Source: Pleurostoma richardsiae (Eukaryota > Ascomycota > Sordariomycetes > Calosphaeriales > Pleurostomataceae). From it: a DNA stretch of 64,000 nucleotides. Below, in pieces: positions 1-13,900 of this stretch; within the stretch, counting starts at the first letter, position 1, and every line of letters begins with the position of its first letter. Under the pieces are notes generated by a model. It was not told where the DNA came from and ran no database searches. It saw only the letters and a program-made list of their open reading frames with translations. The stretch lies in NCBI GenBank assembly GCA_030052745.1, contig JANBVO010000012.1, positions 62,001 to 126,000 of the forward strand. Direction: 5' to 3'. A program made the translations under genes and the position numbers.

Positions 1-3000
1 GGTTCGGCTCCTTAGCTCCACCGTCTGTAGAGAGTATACTGACTGCGCGAAAGTAACTTGCATGCGTCTACAAGCAGACTGTCCCAGTCCATTTGGTCGT
101 CGCCAATCCCTTCTCCTCCCCCGGCCCCCCAAGGCGCTCCACCGCTCTTACCCAGCCTTTCATACAGTCTTAGCAGGCGTAGGTACACCGTCTACAACGG
201 TTAAAACCAAGGAACCTTCCCAATTCCCTTGTGTACTATGTGGATGTGTCCCAGATCGTCTTGTTGCCGCCTCGTCTTGGAAGCCTCTCCGCCCATAGTC
301 GATATTTAACATCACGGCGGGCGAACCTGTTCGCGGCATATGACGAATACGGTACCTCGCACCGACAGATCCCAGTTGGGCAATTGGTCTCAGAGGCTGT
401 GCTGCTGCATTACCTCGCCGATGGCTGCCGGGATTACTCTAATGTTGGCACACCGCCGAAGGAACTTGTGAGTTTACAGGAAGTACTCCGCCAATGTGGT
501 CCTAGATAGCCCACAAGGCCTATATGTAACGGCGCGCTGATGGTTTCTGCTGCTTTGTGGTAATGAAGTGGGTATTCGGCAATTGTGTCATACTCCCACC
601 GAGCGGATAGGCGAGGCAAGGCGCGGGGCCAGGGCTGTCAAGACACTGCTTTCTCACATCGGCTCGTCGCCTCCCCTCGTCAGCCTTGGTGGACAGAGCC
701 CGCAATCAAGTCGTAGCACCGGGCATCGCAGGAATTCCTAACTACAACGGCCCCGTGTCACAGACGGTGTACGTCGCGATATCTGCTGAAGCCTTGGTGC
801 TTGTTATACCTGTCCACACCAGATACTGTCCGGGCTGGCGCACACGCATCTTCAGGCCAGAGACAGGCCTGCGAGAGAAGGGGAGCTCGTCAGCAGCAAC
901 AAAGTCATCCCTAAACCAGAGTGTTCCACCCTTCCCCCGCCACCACATTTCTGCCTTTTCAATGTGCATGACGGGGGTGCGGCAGGGCTCAAATAATTGG
1001 GTGCCGGCGTAAACGCCGTTTGCTCTGAAGAGGATAGTTCGACGCTGATGACTTGGAGGGCTGCGCAGGCGGGGCCAAGCGGCTCGAAGGAGGCGCACTG
1101 TTTTGAGTTTGATAACTCATGGCCAGCGAATGAAGGCTCGTCGCCTGGGACACTTTGCCCATATGATCAAAGACGACAAAAGCGGGATAGAAAGCGGGAG
1201 GTCATGGGTGCATGAAACATCCGTTTCATGCGATTCGGTGCATCAGGACCACGTCATTTCTCGAGTTGTTCGTGGCAGAGCGGCGACACCATCAATCTGG
1301 TCGCAGCGCCCAATGTCACTGCCCTCGCTGATGCTGGGTTATACGCCGTGTGCGCACGATATCCCACGGAAGAAATCGATGGTCGAGGCGTTGGCTATGA
1401 CTTACAGGCCGGAGACAAGGATCAGATTTCGGCGGCCAAGTTCTGATCACGATCACGAGACATACACGTGCTCTTGCCCCCCCCCCCCCCCGCGGGACTT
1501 ACGTCCGACTGGCGGAACGATAAATACCTGAGGCACAGTATGTCGATTGACGTCACTCCCAATGATTAACCGCAAAAATCCTGAAGGTTTGTCTCTTACT
1601 GCGCTGAAGGTTCGGAAGCTGGGGACTTAATGGATGGAGAGTATGAAGACAGGAAGTACATGCTCTACATTTTCTGATCACAGTCATTTACGGGTACTTG
1701 TCATTACATAGGTACCTACCTAGTCGGAAGCAGAATAGTGCAACGAATGGGAATGGAATAACTCAAATGAAGGGGGAAGTCTCCTAATATGCCCGCCGCC
1801 AGTACATCAAGCATCCTTAAACAGAATGAGGGACTGCATGTGCTCAACACCGTTCTTTCCTATCCCCGATGGTTCGCGATGGATATATTTTGGCTTGGGC
1901 GTGGACGGGGCGCCAGAAATGACATCGGAGACTCGGAATACGTGTCTACCCTGTATAGGCACCTACATACCCAAATTATACTTACCTTAACCCCCTAAAC
2001 CACTGGGACCTCTCACCGATAACGTGCAGGCGAGCATCCCTGAAATCCGTCTCGACATGCCTGTGGGATGACCGAGGTATGTGCTCTGCTGCGGCAAGTG
2101 GAGGCGACTGTGCTACCTCTCGGCTCCGCAGACGGGCGCCACAGATGCCGTAACGCCAGTGAGCCTCCACCCGGTTCGATATTTGGGCGGCCCAACTGCA
2201 TGCCTAGACACGCCGTCTTCTCGCATCTCCTGCGCCAGGTGACGAGAAGCAACGCCTTTGAGAGTCGATGGGGTGCCTGAGGGCACATCCACCTACAACT
2301 CAATCAGAGTGAATCAAGATGCAGGATGGGGAGACTCCTGTCATTATCATTAAACATTCGGAGCATCATCCTATCGTCATGCACGTAGCGAGACTCCAAC
2401 AGTGGACATATCCTGGGTCAAGGCGCGAATCAAAGCCCGCGATGCTGAGCGCCTAACTATTCACTAGGAAGTCATTCCCACCGCCGAAAGAACGAGGCTG
2501 TGGCTGCAATGGTACGTGGCTTGACCACATTCGCTCAATTTAGGTTGATACACCAAACAAGGATATGCGGGATCTGACGTAGAAGCACAGCACAGTACTG
2601 TGCAGAATGCTGAGGAGCACTGTATTGAAGTGCAATCGGGTAAAGTGGTGGAAGAAACGGAAGAAAAACACAGCCATGGCCGGAAGCACCAAATCACTGG
2701 CTCTTGTCTCTAGAGTCCAGCGCGTTGAGATTCTTCCAGGGGTTGGGCCACTTGGACCTTTCTACGGAGCCTTTAGGTGTTTGAGCTACCCGACGTACCT
2801 AGATACCTTACCTTAGCAGAGGTGAGGGCTCAATACGCCGCTTTTCTCGCTATGGTGTCCCAAGGTTGGGCCCGAGAGGCCACGGCATCACTCCGTTACT
2901 TTATCAAAGCATACCCGACCTCGCTGCGGGCGCGGAGTAGTAGCCGTGCCAGTCGTCAATGGCCCGACGCTCAGGACTGTCCTCAAGTGGTACCTACGTT

Positions 3001-5167
3001 GTGCATGCGGGAGAAGGGGAGAAGGGAAATCAGTGTATATCACGCTGACGTCATTGTCTGAACGAGCATGAGGCACTGTACCTACCACATACCCTGTACG
3101 GAATACAAAACCCACAAGAAGGCCGATGGATGGATGCATGGACGCTTTCTTTACTTAAGATGTCGGTCTATAGCCCCCATCTAGTAGCGCAGCGCAAATA
3201 TTTCCATCCTTTATTAGCCGTCACCAAGGTGCCTTAACCGTCTCATTCGTCTTACAGTAGGTACCATAGTAGGTACCTGCAGGCTGTGGGCAGTACCAGT
3301 GTGGACTACTATACGCTAGGTAGGCAAGGTAGGTAGGTACCTACTACAGTAGGTAGTTCAACCTTCATATGTTCCATGGCAATTCACTCATTGTTAAGTA
3401 CCTAGGTCGGTATGCGGGCATTGAAGGGCAAGACCGACCAGCTCTTAAGAGTACTGTAGACCTAAGCTACCTTGGGTTTGCTTAAGATGGAACTCCTTTC
3501 GGGCAGCTGGGACCTCGCGTACGTAGGGTACCCTAAGAAGGTAGGTACCTCGGGTATCTAAACCCCATTACCCTTGCCGACCTCTGGTGGCCACGTGACC
3601 TTCAGATGCAGTACCTAGGGTACCTTAGTTACCTGAATGGAATAGGATACTTATTCCGCAGATGTGTCTCCGGGGTGCGGAGTACACCACTGAGGATTGA
3701 AGCTGCACACAAAGACGGGAGACATTGGTCCCTGTGCTAGACCGAGCCATGTCCATTTGCATGGACGCGGACACGCCCCGTTGCTGTGATTCGAGTACTA
3801 TCTTGTGACCGCGTGACCGCCGTTTATTCCGTTCGTGGCTTCAGGTGTGGCGCCGCCGTTTCTTCGAACTCTGGAACTCGAGGCCAAGGGTACCGCTCCC
3901 TCCGTCTTCCCTTTCCTCATCAGGAAATTCGGATGACCCACGGAGCGCCTAATAAAACCCCTCGACGGGGATTTTGTGAAGCCGATCGTAGAAACTGCAT
4001 GAACGGCGCGTCCTAGAGCGAAGACTAGATGTGGGAAACCTGCCCCGTTCGATTAGATACCCTCACCTTGCGTCCTGGTCCGCCGCGCGAGTTCGTCGTC
4101 TGTCGCGGAGCGCTAAGTCCTAATAGGGGTGATCCATAGGTGGCCACCACACCTCCTGTACCTGCGGAGTAGCTCCGCCTGTGACCTATCGATGGTCTGA
4201 ATACCTAGGTAAGGTACCTACCTTGAGGCAGTGCATGTACCTGTACCTGTGCCCACCTGATGCGGTGTACTCGACAAGGCAAATGCTTTCACGCCTTCTG
4301 TGGCCATGCACCCCCGAACGGACTGCCACCCTCCTTGATATCGATAGATCCACGTCCCACGCCCCCTCCCCGAAGGAACCCCTGTCCTGCCCCGGGTCGC
4401 TGGCTGCCTTCCGTGCGCAGGCCATCGTCCCATCCAGATCAACAAGGCGCTCGGCGCTGCTGCTTGCACGGAGGTGAGGGACGGGGAACCCACCCAAGAT
4501 CTATTATATCTCAGGTACCCACAGCGAGTGATCAATTCTGCTGCGCTCTAATTATAATCGGTATCCAGGCTTATATACATATACCCACGACATTACTCGC
4601 GCCGCTTCAGCCGAGTTGGGCTGCTTGCTGTCTTATATACTTAGTTGGTTTCGAGGGTCTTTTTATCGCTTCTCGCACATCCCGTTCTTCTGAGACGCAG
4701 GCCTCTCTGACCGTCGCCCTTCGCTCTGGGTCTTTCTTCTGTCTTTCTCTTTCTCTCTCTCTCGCTATCTCCGCCGCCGTTCCTCGGACACACGAACGCA
4801 CACGTTTTCTTCGCCATTTCTTTCTCTGTTTTCACGCCCCTCGCTGCACCTCGATTCGCGGAGAGACACTACGTAGGGCTGGGAGCTCGATTTTTTGTGT
4901 CGCGACCCGCGACCCGCCCACCGAGGCGCATCATTGCGCAGCACCTGACCCGACCTGGACGGCGGCGCCCCATGCGCCTCCTTCTATGAAGAGTCGGGAC
5001 GCTGCTGTTCCATAACGGCGAGCACTGGGTATTCATTGACGGCCAGATAGCTTGAGTTAGCAAGACTGCTACTGCGACTAGGAGGCTCCGTCGTCATTTG
5101 GGATTATTCAACCTCGGCCGGATTATCCTTGTCTCTGCTGTGCTCCGACTGCGCAACATAAATCGAG
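1..5167. other. Gene-free stretch and upstream region of the csp-2-like gene
   Basis: I see no protein I recognise on either strand. The open frames are short, unspliceable by eye and without family motifs. A run of 14 C residues lies near 1477-1490. TAGGTACC-type palindromic motifs occur near 1709-1722, 2795-2815, 3255-3360, 3395-3420, 3525-3640 and 4200-4250. From about 4500 onwards the sequence looks like promoter and 5' leader: TATA-like strings lie near 4501, 4572 and 4634, and a pyrimidine-rich CT tract near 4735-4770, a composition common upstream of filamentous-fungal transcription starts. That promoter reading is inference. Confidence 0.5.
3255..3360. repeat. Cluster of TAGGTACC-type palindromic motifs
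   Basis: Repeated GTAGGTACC, GGTAGGTAGGTACCTAC and similar words occur many times within about 100 bases, with both orientations interleaved because the motif is self-complementary. Related clusters recur at 3525-3640, 4200-4250, 11196-11233, 18197-18243, 23608-23690 and 29930-30012. I know of no defined element for it. Confidence 0.6.
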
Positions 5168-7921
5168 ATGTTTCGCCAGAGGTGAGCCACCCAACCTGAA
5201 GCTTGTAGCTTGACTCTCTATTCTGTGCTTAGAGCGCGCCCAAGCCAAGCCAAGCGAAGGTGTGCCAAGCAGGGTGATGGAGTCGTCGGGATTTAATCGC
5301 GCCGCCTCAGTCCTCGCAGGTCGCATTCACGCGCATTCGCTAACCCTTCTATCCTACCAGAACGAGTTCCCAGAAGCCTGGGGATGAGTTGCTCGCCAAC
5401 TTCAGGCAACAATTTCCTGAGATTGGTGTAGTAATAGGCTCATCGGCGGCTATCCCGGCTGCTCAGACGACAACTGCGGACAGCACGAACGTTCCTGTCA
5501 CCACCCAGGAAAGGTGAGCGTTGTTCTCCTCTTCTACTGCTTCTTTCGCCACCATGTTCACTGCGGGAGTCTCGTCGAACCGGCAGACCGTTAGCGGCGT
5601 TCTGCCAACTGTGAGCCGCCGGAGTTGCTAGAGCTCTCATATGCGCGTCCGGTCGTTCAAGCCAAGTCTGGTGCAGAGCTTCGACTGCTAACCCTGCGTA
5701 CAGAAGCCACAGTCTTAGCCATGAAGCTTTCCGGGACCAAGATCCGACGCCTCGAGCAACAAACGACCCTTGGAGGTTCACACCCTCATTGCTAGATCCT
5801 AATTCGTTCTCCTTCACTACGTTTGCGAATCAGCCTCCTGGCTATTACACTCCGACTCCAGGAGGGACGAACACCTTATACCACCCACAGGCCGGAGATT
5901 TGCACACCCCTACCCTTGGCTTTGGCATGGGACTGGGAACGCCGTTGTCCATGCCGACCTCAGAAGCCGCTCTGCACTCCGGCCCCTCCATGATGGACGT
6001 GGCCGGCTTCCACCCCGGGATCCATCCTCATCAGTTCCAACACTTCAGCCCGTTCGTACAGCCTGCACCTGCGCAACCCTCGTTTGCTCCCTCAACTTTC
6101 GTCCATCAGGACACCGGTTATGAGACAATGGACCAGGACGGCTCCCCAATGGATTCCGACCCCTCTGAGGAGAGGATGGGATCCATAGAGAATACCTTCC
6201 AAAGCCAGTCTCCGGTCATGGGCTATCAGGCAGGCCAGTTCGGTATGCCAATGTCGAGTGCAATGCATCCGGCTGGTGAAAAGTTCCGCTTCCACGCCAC
6301 CTTGAACGCCCCGACAGCCATGATCAGGCACGCGGACGAGATTCCCGTGACGTACCTGAACAAAGGCCAGGCTTATTCCCTTTCCATTGTCGACACAGAA
6401 ACCACAGCCCCTGTTGTTCCCGGCGTTCGTTACCGGACCTTTGTCCGAGTCTCCTTCGAAGACGAACAACAACGACAAAAGCCTAATGTCTGCTGGAGCC
6501 TATGGAAAGAGGGTCGAGGAACCAACGAAGCCCACCAACGGGGAGGAAAGCTTCAGGCAGTCGAATACGTGGAGGCGGGTCAACCCGTCGAGGGCGACGA
6601 CAAAAGAACAAGGACCGAGATCGAGAGTGCCTCTTTTGATGGATTCTCTGTGATATGGACTCCGGGAGCCAACGGCGCCGCTGAGTGCAACATCGCAGTG
6701 CGCTTCAACTTCCTCTCAACAGACTTCAGTCACTCTAAGGGTGTGAAAGGCATTCCTGTTCGGTTGTGCGCCAAGACGAGCGTCTTCCCTCCCGATAACG
6801 GTCAAACGCCCGATACCACGCCGGAGATTTGCTACTGCAAGGTCAAACTGTTTCGAGATCACGGTGCTGAGCGCAAACTCTCAAATGATATAGCGCATGT
6901 GAAGAAAACCATTGACAAGCTGAAGCAGCAGATCGCGCAAGCCGAGAGCGGTATGAAGGACTTCAGTAAGAGGAAGCGCGGCGGTGCTCTGCAGATGAAG
7001 GGACATGACACCCATCGAGCCGGCAAAGTTCAAAAGCATAAGCGTACGTGGTCGATGTCTTCGGCTAGCTCCTCCGGCGGTGGCCGCCTGCCCGTTGAGG
7101 AAGATCTCCACTTCAAGTTGCAGACCCTTCAGGACATGTTCACCAGCACACGGCCTGTGAGCATTCTATACCTGCGCGGCGACGAGCTTGACGACCCCGA
7201 CCTCCACCCGGTTGCTCTGCCAGGCGAACCTCTCGATCTGACGAAGGTGGATTCTCGAGATAGTAGCGCCTGGCAAGCGCGCAGTTCGAGAAGTTCGGTG
7301 GCGGGTTCCTCACTTGTCTCGCCGTCCCCCAGCTCCCTATCTCTCCACTCATCCATCTCTGTCAGCGGGGCAAACAGTCAGTGGCAGGACTTCCAGGGCG
7401 TAGGCAGCGCAGAGGCTTCTCGCCAGGGGTCCGATCAACCGACCAGGGTCTCCAGATCTGACGACGCGGGAAATCTCAGCGGCTGGATCGAAGCCTTGGG
7501 TGTCGACACTGCGTATCGTCCGCCACCGGAGAAATCCCTCAAGCCGGTCGCCTGTTTCTATATACTTCGGGTCGACTCAAGTGATTCGGAAGCTCGGGAC
7601 TACCACAGAGCGGTTTACTTGATGGAACGGACACTGAAGGAATTCATCATGCGGGTCGCGGCTAAGTGGAATATTGACGTCGCAAAGGTCGTTCGAGCGG
7701 TGCACGTCATACAGCGCGGCCTCAATGTCGAAATGGACGACGACGTCATCCAAGAGCTGGCCGAAGGGCAGGACATGAGCCTTGATATCATAGAACTCGA
7801 CGCTGTCTCTTCTCCTTTGAAGAGAGAATGGGAAATGGCTGTTGATGCCCCCGGAGAAGGCGAAGGATCATTGGCTGGAACAGCATCTCGAGGCAGCTAC
7901 GAACTCCGATTCAGCTTTTGA
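5168..7921 (+). CDS. csp-2: Grainyhead/CP2-family transcription factor, csp-2-like
   Basis: Three exons: 5168-5181, 5361-5513 and 5719-7921, giving 789 residues. The first exon is only 14 nt (ATG TTT CGC CAG AG, then GTGAGC). Exon 2 opens with the conserved SSQKPGDELLANFRQQFPE segment and exon 3 with PWRFTPSLLDPNSF, which fixes the splicing. The CP2/grainyhead DNA-binding domain spans about residues 243-445, from EKFRFHATLNAPTA through the hallmark KGVKGIPVRLCAKT to KVKLFRDHGAERK. A Lys-rich helix follows. The C-terminal third (VACFYILRVD onwards) looks like the dimerisation region of the family. Fungal grainyhead proteins act in the nucleus; Neurospora csp-2 controls conidial separation and wall-remodelling genes. 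The Pro/Gln/Met-rich segment of residues 80-240 is probably disordered. Family assignment is firm; the developmental role is inferred by homology. Confidence 0.9.
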
Positions 7922-10900
7922 CACCGAGCCTGCAAGAGGCGATGGCTAGAGAGAGCTGCAATCTCGGTAGCGGGCGGACGGTTCACTAGACTGGGGTCAC
8001 GACGACCTTGAACGGTTTCGGTCTATCACTGGATCAGCATCACGGACGCGAACATGAAAACACTTGACTTGGCTGTTAATCACTTTGGCGCATGCAGAAC
8101 CACTTGTATTGAGATACCGGGAACCCTTGATGGGTACCTCATTGGTGCTATGCTTCTTCCACCCCATGTGTTGGGGCTATACTTTTGGTTTAGAGGGTAC
8201 AACATTTGGGGGCGTGTTCTGGCTTCTGACGTCTTCCCTAGGCGAACTTGGAGGTGGAGGGGGCTACTCCAGAGTTTGCATGGCATTATACCATAATTCA
8301 ACCAGATGTGGATGGGCCGGTCGGGAGCGAGCCTCGGGTCTGCAGTCGCGTGGCTGCTTTCCCACGCTAGAGAGTGAGACGGGAGGCTGCCGGTCGGAGA
8401 ACTGTTCCTCTTGCTGACCGCTGACATACCTGGGATAATCATCATAACTGTTTCTCGAGTTGAGAAATAATAAGCCATGTCAAGACAGAAAGATAATGAA
8501 GATCAACAGTCGAAGAACAAGCCCAATTCGCGGGTCTCTATCCTTACACGTCCATCCCGATATTCTGTATGGGGTAACTAGTATGGCAGGATAAACGGGA
8601 AACTGAGATGGCTAGTGATAATAATCGAGTATGAAAGAAATGATGCCAATTCCCTATCGACTAACTCGGGAGCCCGTCCGAGAATGATGGATGTCGCGGG
8701 CCTAACGAAGGAGGTAGGTTGGCCGCGCCCGGACTTCTTCAGCTTGTGCATATTCGCAAGCGACTCCCATCCATCACTTGATACCTACTTACACAGCTTG
8801 CTTATAGTGCTTTGGCAGCTTGGGTAGCTATCTGGTTAGCCTCGTCGGACGACGGCTGGGTTCTGCTGCGGTGATAATTTCCAGTTGTAGGAGTGGTGGC
8901 CCGTTTGTTGACGGCGCATCTCGGAGCGGCTAAAAAGCCACACGGTCTTATAGCCGTCGCTCGGATACTTCAGCGCCCGGGCTACTACTGGCTGGAAGAG
9001 TGCATGAATGAAAGAGAAATTTTGATGAGGAGATGAAGGACCGGCCCAGTCCCCCCTCGTAAGCCGCCGTTGCGTCTCCTAACGTTTTCTTGTTCGTTCT
9101 GTAATATTTGGCCCTGCCCCTAGTTAGCGGGAACTTCCCCTCCGTCGGTTTCACTAACATCGTGGGTACGGTCGTGACTCGTGAGTGGCATCCTTCTTCC
9201 GGGAAAGCACCCCCGGGCAGGGCCAATACGCGAACCTACACCGAACAGATAAAGCAATACTATGTACGGCGGTTGACACCGAAGCAGCATTTCCTCGACC
9301 GTTGTCAGGCCGGGGTGCAGTTGCCTAGCGCATCACGTCTACAGCGTGCGGTGTAGGCGTTGTACGCAGGACGGCGCTACGGCAACCACACCCCGCTACC
9401 CACCTACCAGCAATATGGATGACTACCAGGCGTAGTAGAGATGCTGCATCCTCCGGTCGCTGCAGCTTAACCCTAGATCTCCTGTGCCCATAGAAGCCAG
9501 ACTCGCCGATCCGAGGCAGTGGCGATGGAGGCATTTCGGCCGCGCGAACAGCACAAGCTCTGCCCAAGAGCTGAGCATAGTTGACCAGCGACGCTGTCAA
9601 GGTCCCGCCGTTTTTCAACGCAAGTCAACCAGCAACTTGAGCCTGTCGCACTAACCGGGAGTTTAGATTCGTCCACAGAAAGATGTGATGGTCAGACGCG
9701 GCCCTGGAGAATGTTGGATTTGTTCACCAGCTGCGGGGGACGTGCCTTTATGTACAATGGCAAGATGCCTGCGCAGTCCGTGGGAGCTCAATGGGAATTA
9801 CCTGCTTCCGGGAAGCGACCAGCACCATCACTGGCCGCCTCGAGCGGTGATTGTGCCGGAGCGCAGAAAGAAACTGCGTGCCTACGATCCTACCAGCCTA
9901 CTACTGACCTACTATCGAAGGACGTTACCTACCTAGTTTTGTCACGGGCCATCTCGAGAAGGCTCTTGTCGACCACCGGCAACTCAGCTTACGGCCCTAG
10001 CGAGAGCTCCCAAGCCAGCACAAGGACGAGACGTCATAGCGATCGATGTGTGGATCCGTGAGAGTCCAGACCATGACGCTTGACTGGGTGAATTGGGTTG
10101 AAATCATGGAGCAAGCCACAGCACCAGCCGTTGCAGTCGCCACGTCTCTCTCGCGCCATACAAGCACCGCAAGAGGAGCGACTCTGGTGGCAGGGTGATG
10201 GCAGTTGCTGCGAGTGCAATGCGTCTTGCTCCGCAGAATCGCCGCATTGGCATGCGTTAGTTGCGCAGAGCTGCTGCCACTGGAGGAGCCTGCATGTCGG
10301 TACATCGTGCGTTGTACATGCGAACCGCGGTACCCTTCTGTTAGCAGCGTTTCAGGGGCTCTTGTCCTCCGTGCAGTACCTACCTGTACGACGCTGCTAG
10401 GGTGAGGGGGGAGCCACTCGCGTCCTCACTCGCCACATGCCCGCAGCACCTTTTGCTGTGAGGAACCGGGGGCGCACCGGGGCGTGTGGACAGGAATGGG
10501 GATGGCGCGAACGCATGAAAACGGACGTGGGTTGTGTTCTGCCGGCCCCCCGGGAGTGCAGGATACCTAGTGGTTTTCCGAGTCCCGTCTCCCCGGGGCT
10601 ACCAGTCCCCGGGAGATCATCTCTCGACTTTGCACTTCCCGATGTGGGTAGCTGGACGTCGATCCCTCTGGCGACGCCTGAGCCGCAAGTGCTGGAGATA
10701 CAAGCGTGTGTGGCACAACGGGGCTGGCCAGGCCAGTCCTGGGCCGAAGGAGCAGGTCCGTCTACTGTACTCGAGTAGTGTGTCCTCGGACTTGAAAACG
10801 CAAGCTGGCATTAGATTCTGGGCTATACGCTGCGCTCCTGGGCAGCTTGCAAGTCGTCAAGTCGCCACGCTCCTGAACCACGCTTCCCAAACAGAGTGGT

Positions 10901-13900
10901 GGTGAGCTGTTTTGCTCAGTGGGCATCGAAGACCGCGCGTCTTCCTGAGGCTTGACCCCAATAAGAATGAGCTTCATGCAGATTTCAGCTGGTCAAGGTA
11001 GCCGGCGTCCAGAGGTGTGGCTTCCCTTGTGGCAGAGCCTTGATAGACGTCGCCACCGAGTCCAATTCTGAGCCACAGGAGAACGATCTTCGTCAAGCCC
11101 CGGCGCGTGGCTGGAGCCAATTGACCGACAGCACCTCGCCAGGGTTAAACGTGCCGCCGTTCGACGGCCTGCCCGCGCGTAGGCCAATACGCTACCAGCT
11201 ACCTAAGGTAGGGAGGTACCTTAGGTACCTACCTTATCTTCACAGCATCTCGAGCCACTGTGGCGCAGCCTGCTACATAAGATGGGATCGCCACCGACCT
11301 TGTGGCTGCAGGAACCGGCAGACGCCCAGAACAATGTAGCGTAGCATGTCTGCCTAAGATTTGGAGGCCAGGCCCATGAAACGGGATGCGGCACTCCGCG
11401 TACCAGTACCTACATACGCTGGAGGGCAGGCGACCGATCATTTCACCAGCCACAGACCGGGACTTCAGGTGACTTGCCCTACCTCTTGGCGCTCATCAAA
11501 AGTTCTGGCCCTGGGGATGCTACTGACAGATACTTGGAAAATTAGAAATGAGGACATGAATTGCACCCACCTCACGGTCTGCGCAAGTTTCGAAGACAAA
11601 GTAAGACAGATTAGGGTACATTGCCGGACAAAGCCAATAATGGACTCTCATCCACCTCTCATCTTTCCCTTCCAGTTAGCTGTGTCATAGTCCTGGAACG
11701 GAGGTCACCGAAGTTTCATCGACAGGTCGAGGATGTAGAGACAAGCCTCATTAGCTCTCACAGATCTGGTGCGGGTGAGAAATGGAGGGAAGCTAGGCTG
11801 GGTTATGCGCGAGCTTGAGAGGGACTGGAGTACCTCGCCAAGATCACCACCTCGTAGGAACACTGGCAGCATCTTGGTATGATTTGAGCACTTGGATTCA
11901 TCTGGGTGGGCGGTCCATTACATGACAGATTGGTCATGCGATTGAAGGCCGTTTTGCCGCTGGTCTTTGTCCGGCTCTGAGAAAAGGCTGAACGGTGGCT
12001 TGCGCGTGAGCAGCAAGCGTCAGCTATGGACCAGCCCGACATGCTTCAGGGCTGGTAGATGTATGTACCCAGACAGCTACGTGCTGTTACTGTCATCGTC
12101 TGGGGTAAACTGAACTTCTTCGACGGCGGCGCGCAAGTAGCTTGCTGGCGAGCTCTCTCAGACGTGGTGTGGATGTTTCTCAGCCCTACCCTGAGACTTG
12201 TTGCTACACCACTGTACCATTGCCGCGAGAAGTCAATCGTCGCTTGCTCGGTGCGTGAGTCTCGACTTCGTGGACAAGTAATGATAGAGTTGCAACATTG
12301 CATCCTTCACAGCTTGCTACGAGAGCATCACTTCTGCCGCGCCTAAAGGCGTAGGAGAAGGAGAGTAGAGAAGGTCGGTACGCGTTTGATTTCTGGCCAC
12401 TCTTGAACGACATTGACCTGATATCCGAGCTGCTGTCACCTTTGAACGGGAATGCTCCCGATCGAGCCTTTGTCGACAACCAGCGACGAACCGCAACCTA
12501 GTCGCTCGGTCATCAGCTTCGATGTAGAGTCTAATGAGGAGACATGGAGGACCGCGGACCTGCGCCTCTGTCCAGTACATGTTGTGCAGAGTGAGCTGCA
12601 AAGTTCGACAGTCCGCAGGACAACATGGAGCTAGGCTACAAATGCTTGCGGACCCAAATCATGGACGCTGAGGTGTCTGCTAAATGCTGGTCATTTGATC
12701 TGAGACTGTGAGGTTTCGATGGACTTGGTGGATGGAATGGCTCTGTCCTTCCGAAAGTCCTCCCTGTCGCCTTGAATAGTTAGCATTCAGTTGTTGCACC
12801 CACCATCACGGCCTCACTAATCTCCCAGGCTACATTCTTGAAGACTTATCAGGGTTTTCCGTAAGGAAACCTGCCCTGAACTGATCAACCAGACACCGAC
12901 AACCAGAGAAGGGTGATAGAGTAGACACTTGCTTCTGGGAAGCGCTATATGAACCATGCTGCATCGTCCATCACTGTTTCAAGGGCGTCCATAACAGAAC
13001 AGTGGGTTGCCTGTTGTCTAGTGGCAAGCCTGGTGTGCTCAGGTTATCGTCATGTACTCGTACGTCAACCTTCGGCACCCGAACATGGTACACGCTTCAG
13101 CATAGTCGTAGACCAAGCACAATCAGCAGAGTTCCGACGGGAGACGAAGCTCGAGGGTAGGTACTCCTTGTGAACGAACCTGTTTCAGCCATGAAGTTGC
13201 CGTTGCTCTGTCCTGACATCTGTTAGCGTGCTACGGGCTCATGCTCACTCCATCGTGTCAAGCCAATAGTCATGAAGATCGTTAAACGGCTAGGCGGTCT
13301 CAGAAGATTCTTGGTTTGCTTCGTAGCCTAAGAATGCGGCGGTAGTGGCATACAACAGAACAAGCGGCTACATGTCTGGGCTTCGCTGTGGCTCCCGATG
13401 TCATCGAGTGGGCTGTGCTGCGCGGATGGGTATATATCCATCGAGTCAGTCCAAGGCTTTAGATCTGTGCCGTGTGGGAGACAGAGTCATAAATTTGATA
13501 ATGAATAGGCTTCGGGGACGCTCAAGGGATGTTTCGAAACGCTTGCGTCGACCTCCAAGGCAGAGGATCAGTCCGATTCCATATACTAATGTCGCCGTGC
13601 TAACCAACTTGTTTGATGATGCAGCGAATGTCCTTTAGGAGAGATGAGAAAGATGAAGCTATCCCGCCCGGTTCATGTGAGCTGGGTTCACGGGCGTACA
13701 GCAGAACCTGGTATGCCCAGGCCACGGCTACTGACGACTTGTTTTCACAAAATCCACACATCACTGACGGCAGAACCGAGACTCCAGGGAGATTGCCGAA
13801 GAGACAGACCGAAATCTGAGGGTGTGGAAGTGCATATCTTGGAAATAGAGGAGGTCTGAATTCGAAACCATGAGACAAGAGGCAGCTTTCTCCTCATCCC

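Noticed and set aside
1477-1490. Run of 14 C residues
   Set aside because: A simple homopolymer, possibly with sequencing-length error; no feature attached.
4260-5015. 251-codon open frame upstream of the csp-2-like gene
   Set aside because: Pro/Ser/His/Arg-rich translation of CT-rich leader DNA with no motif; it ends before the real 14-nt first exon and is out of frame with the protein.
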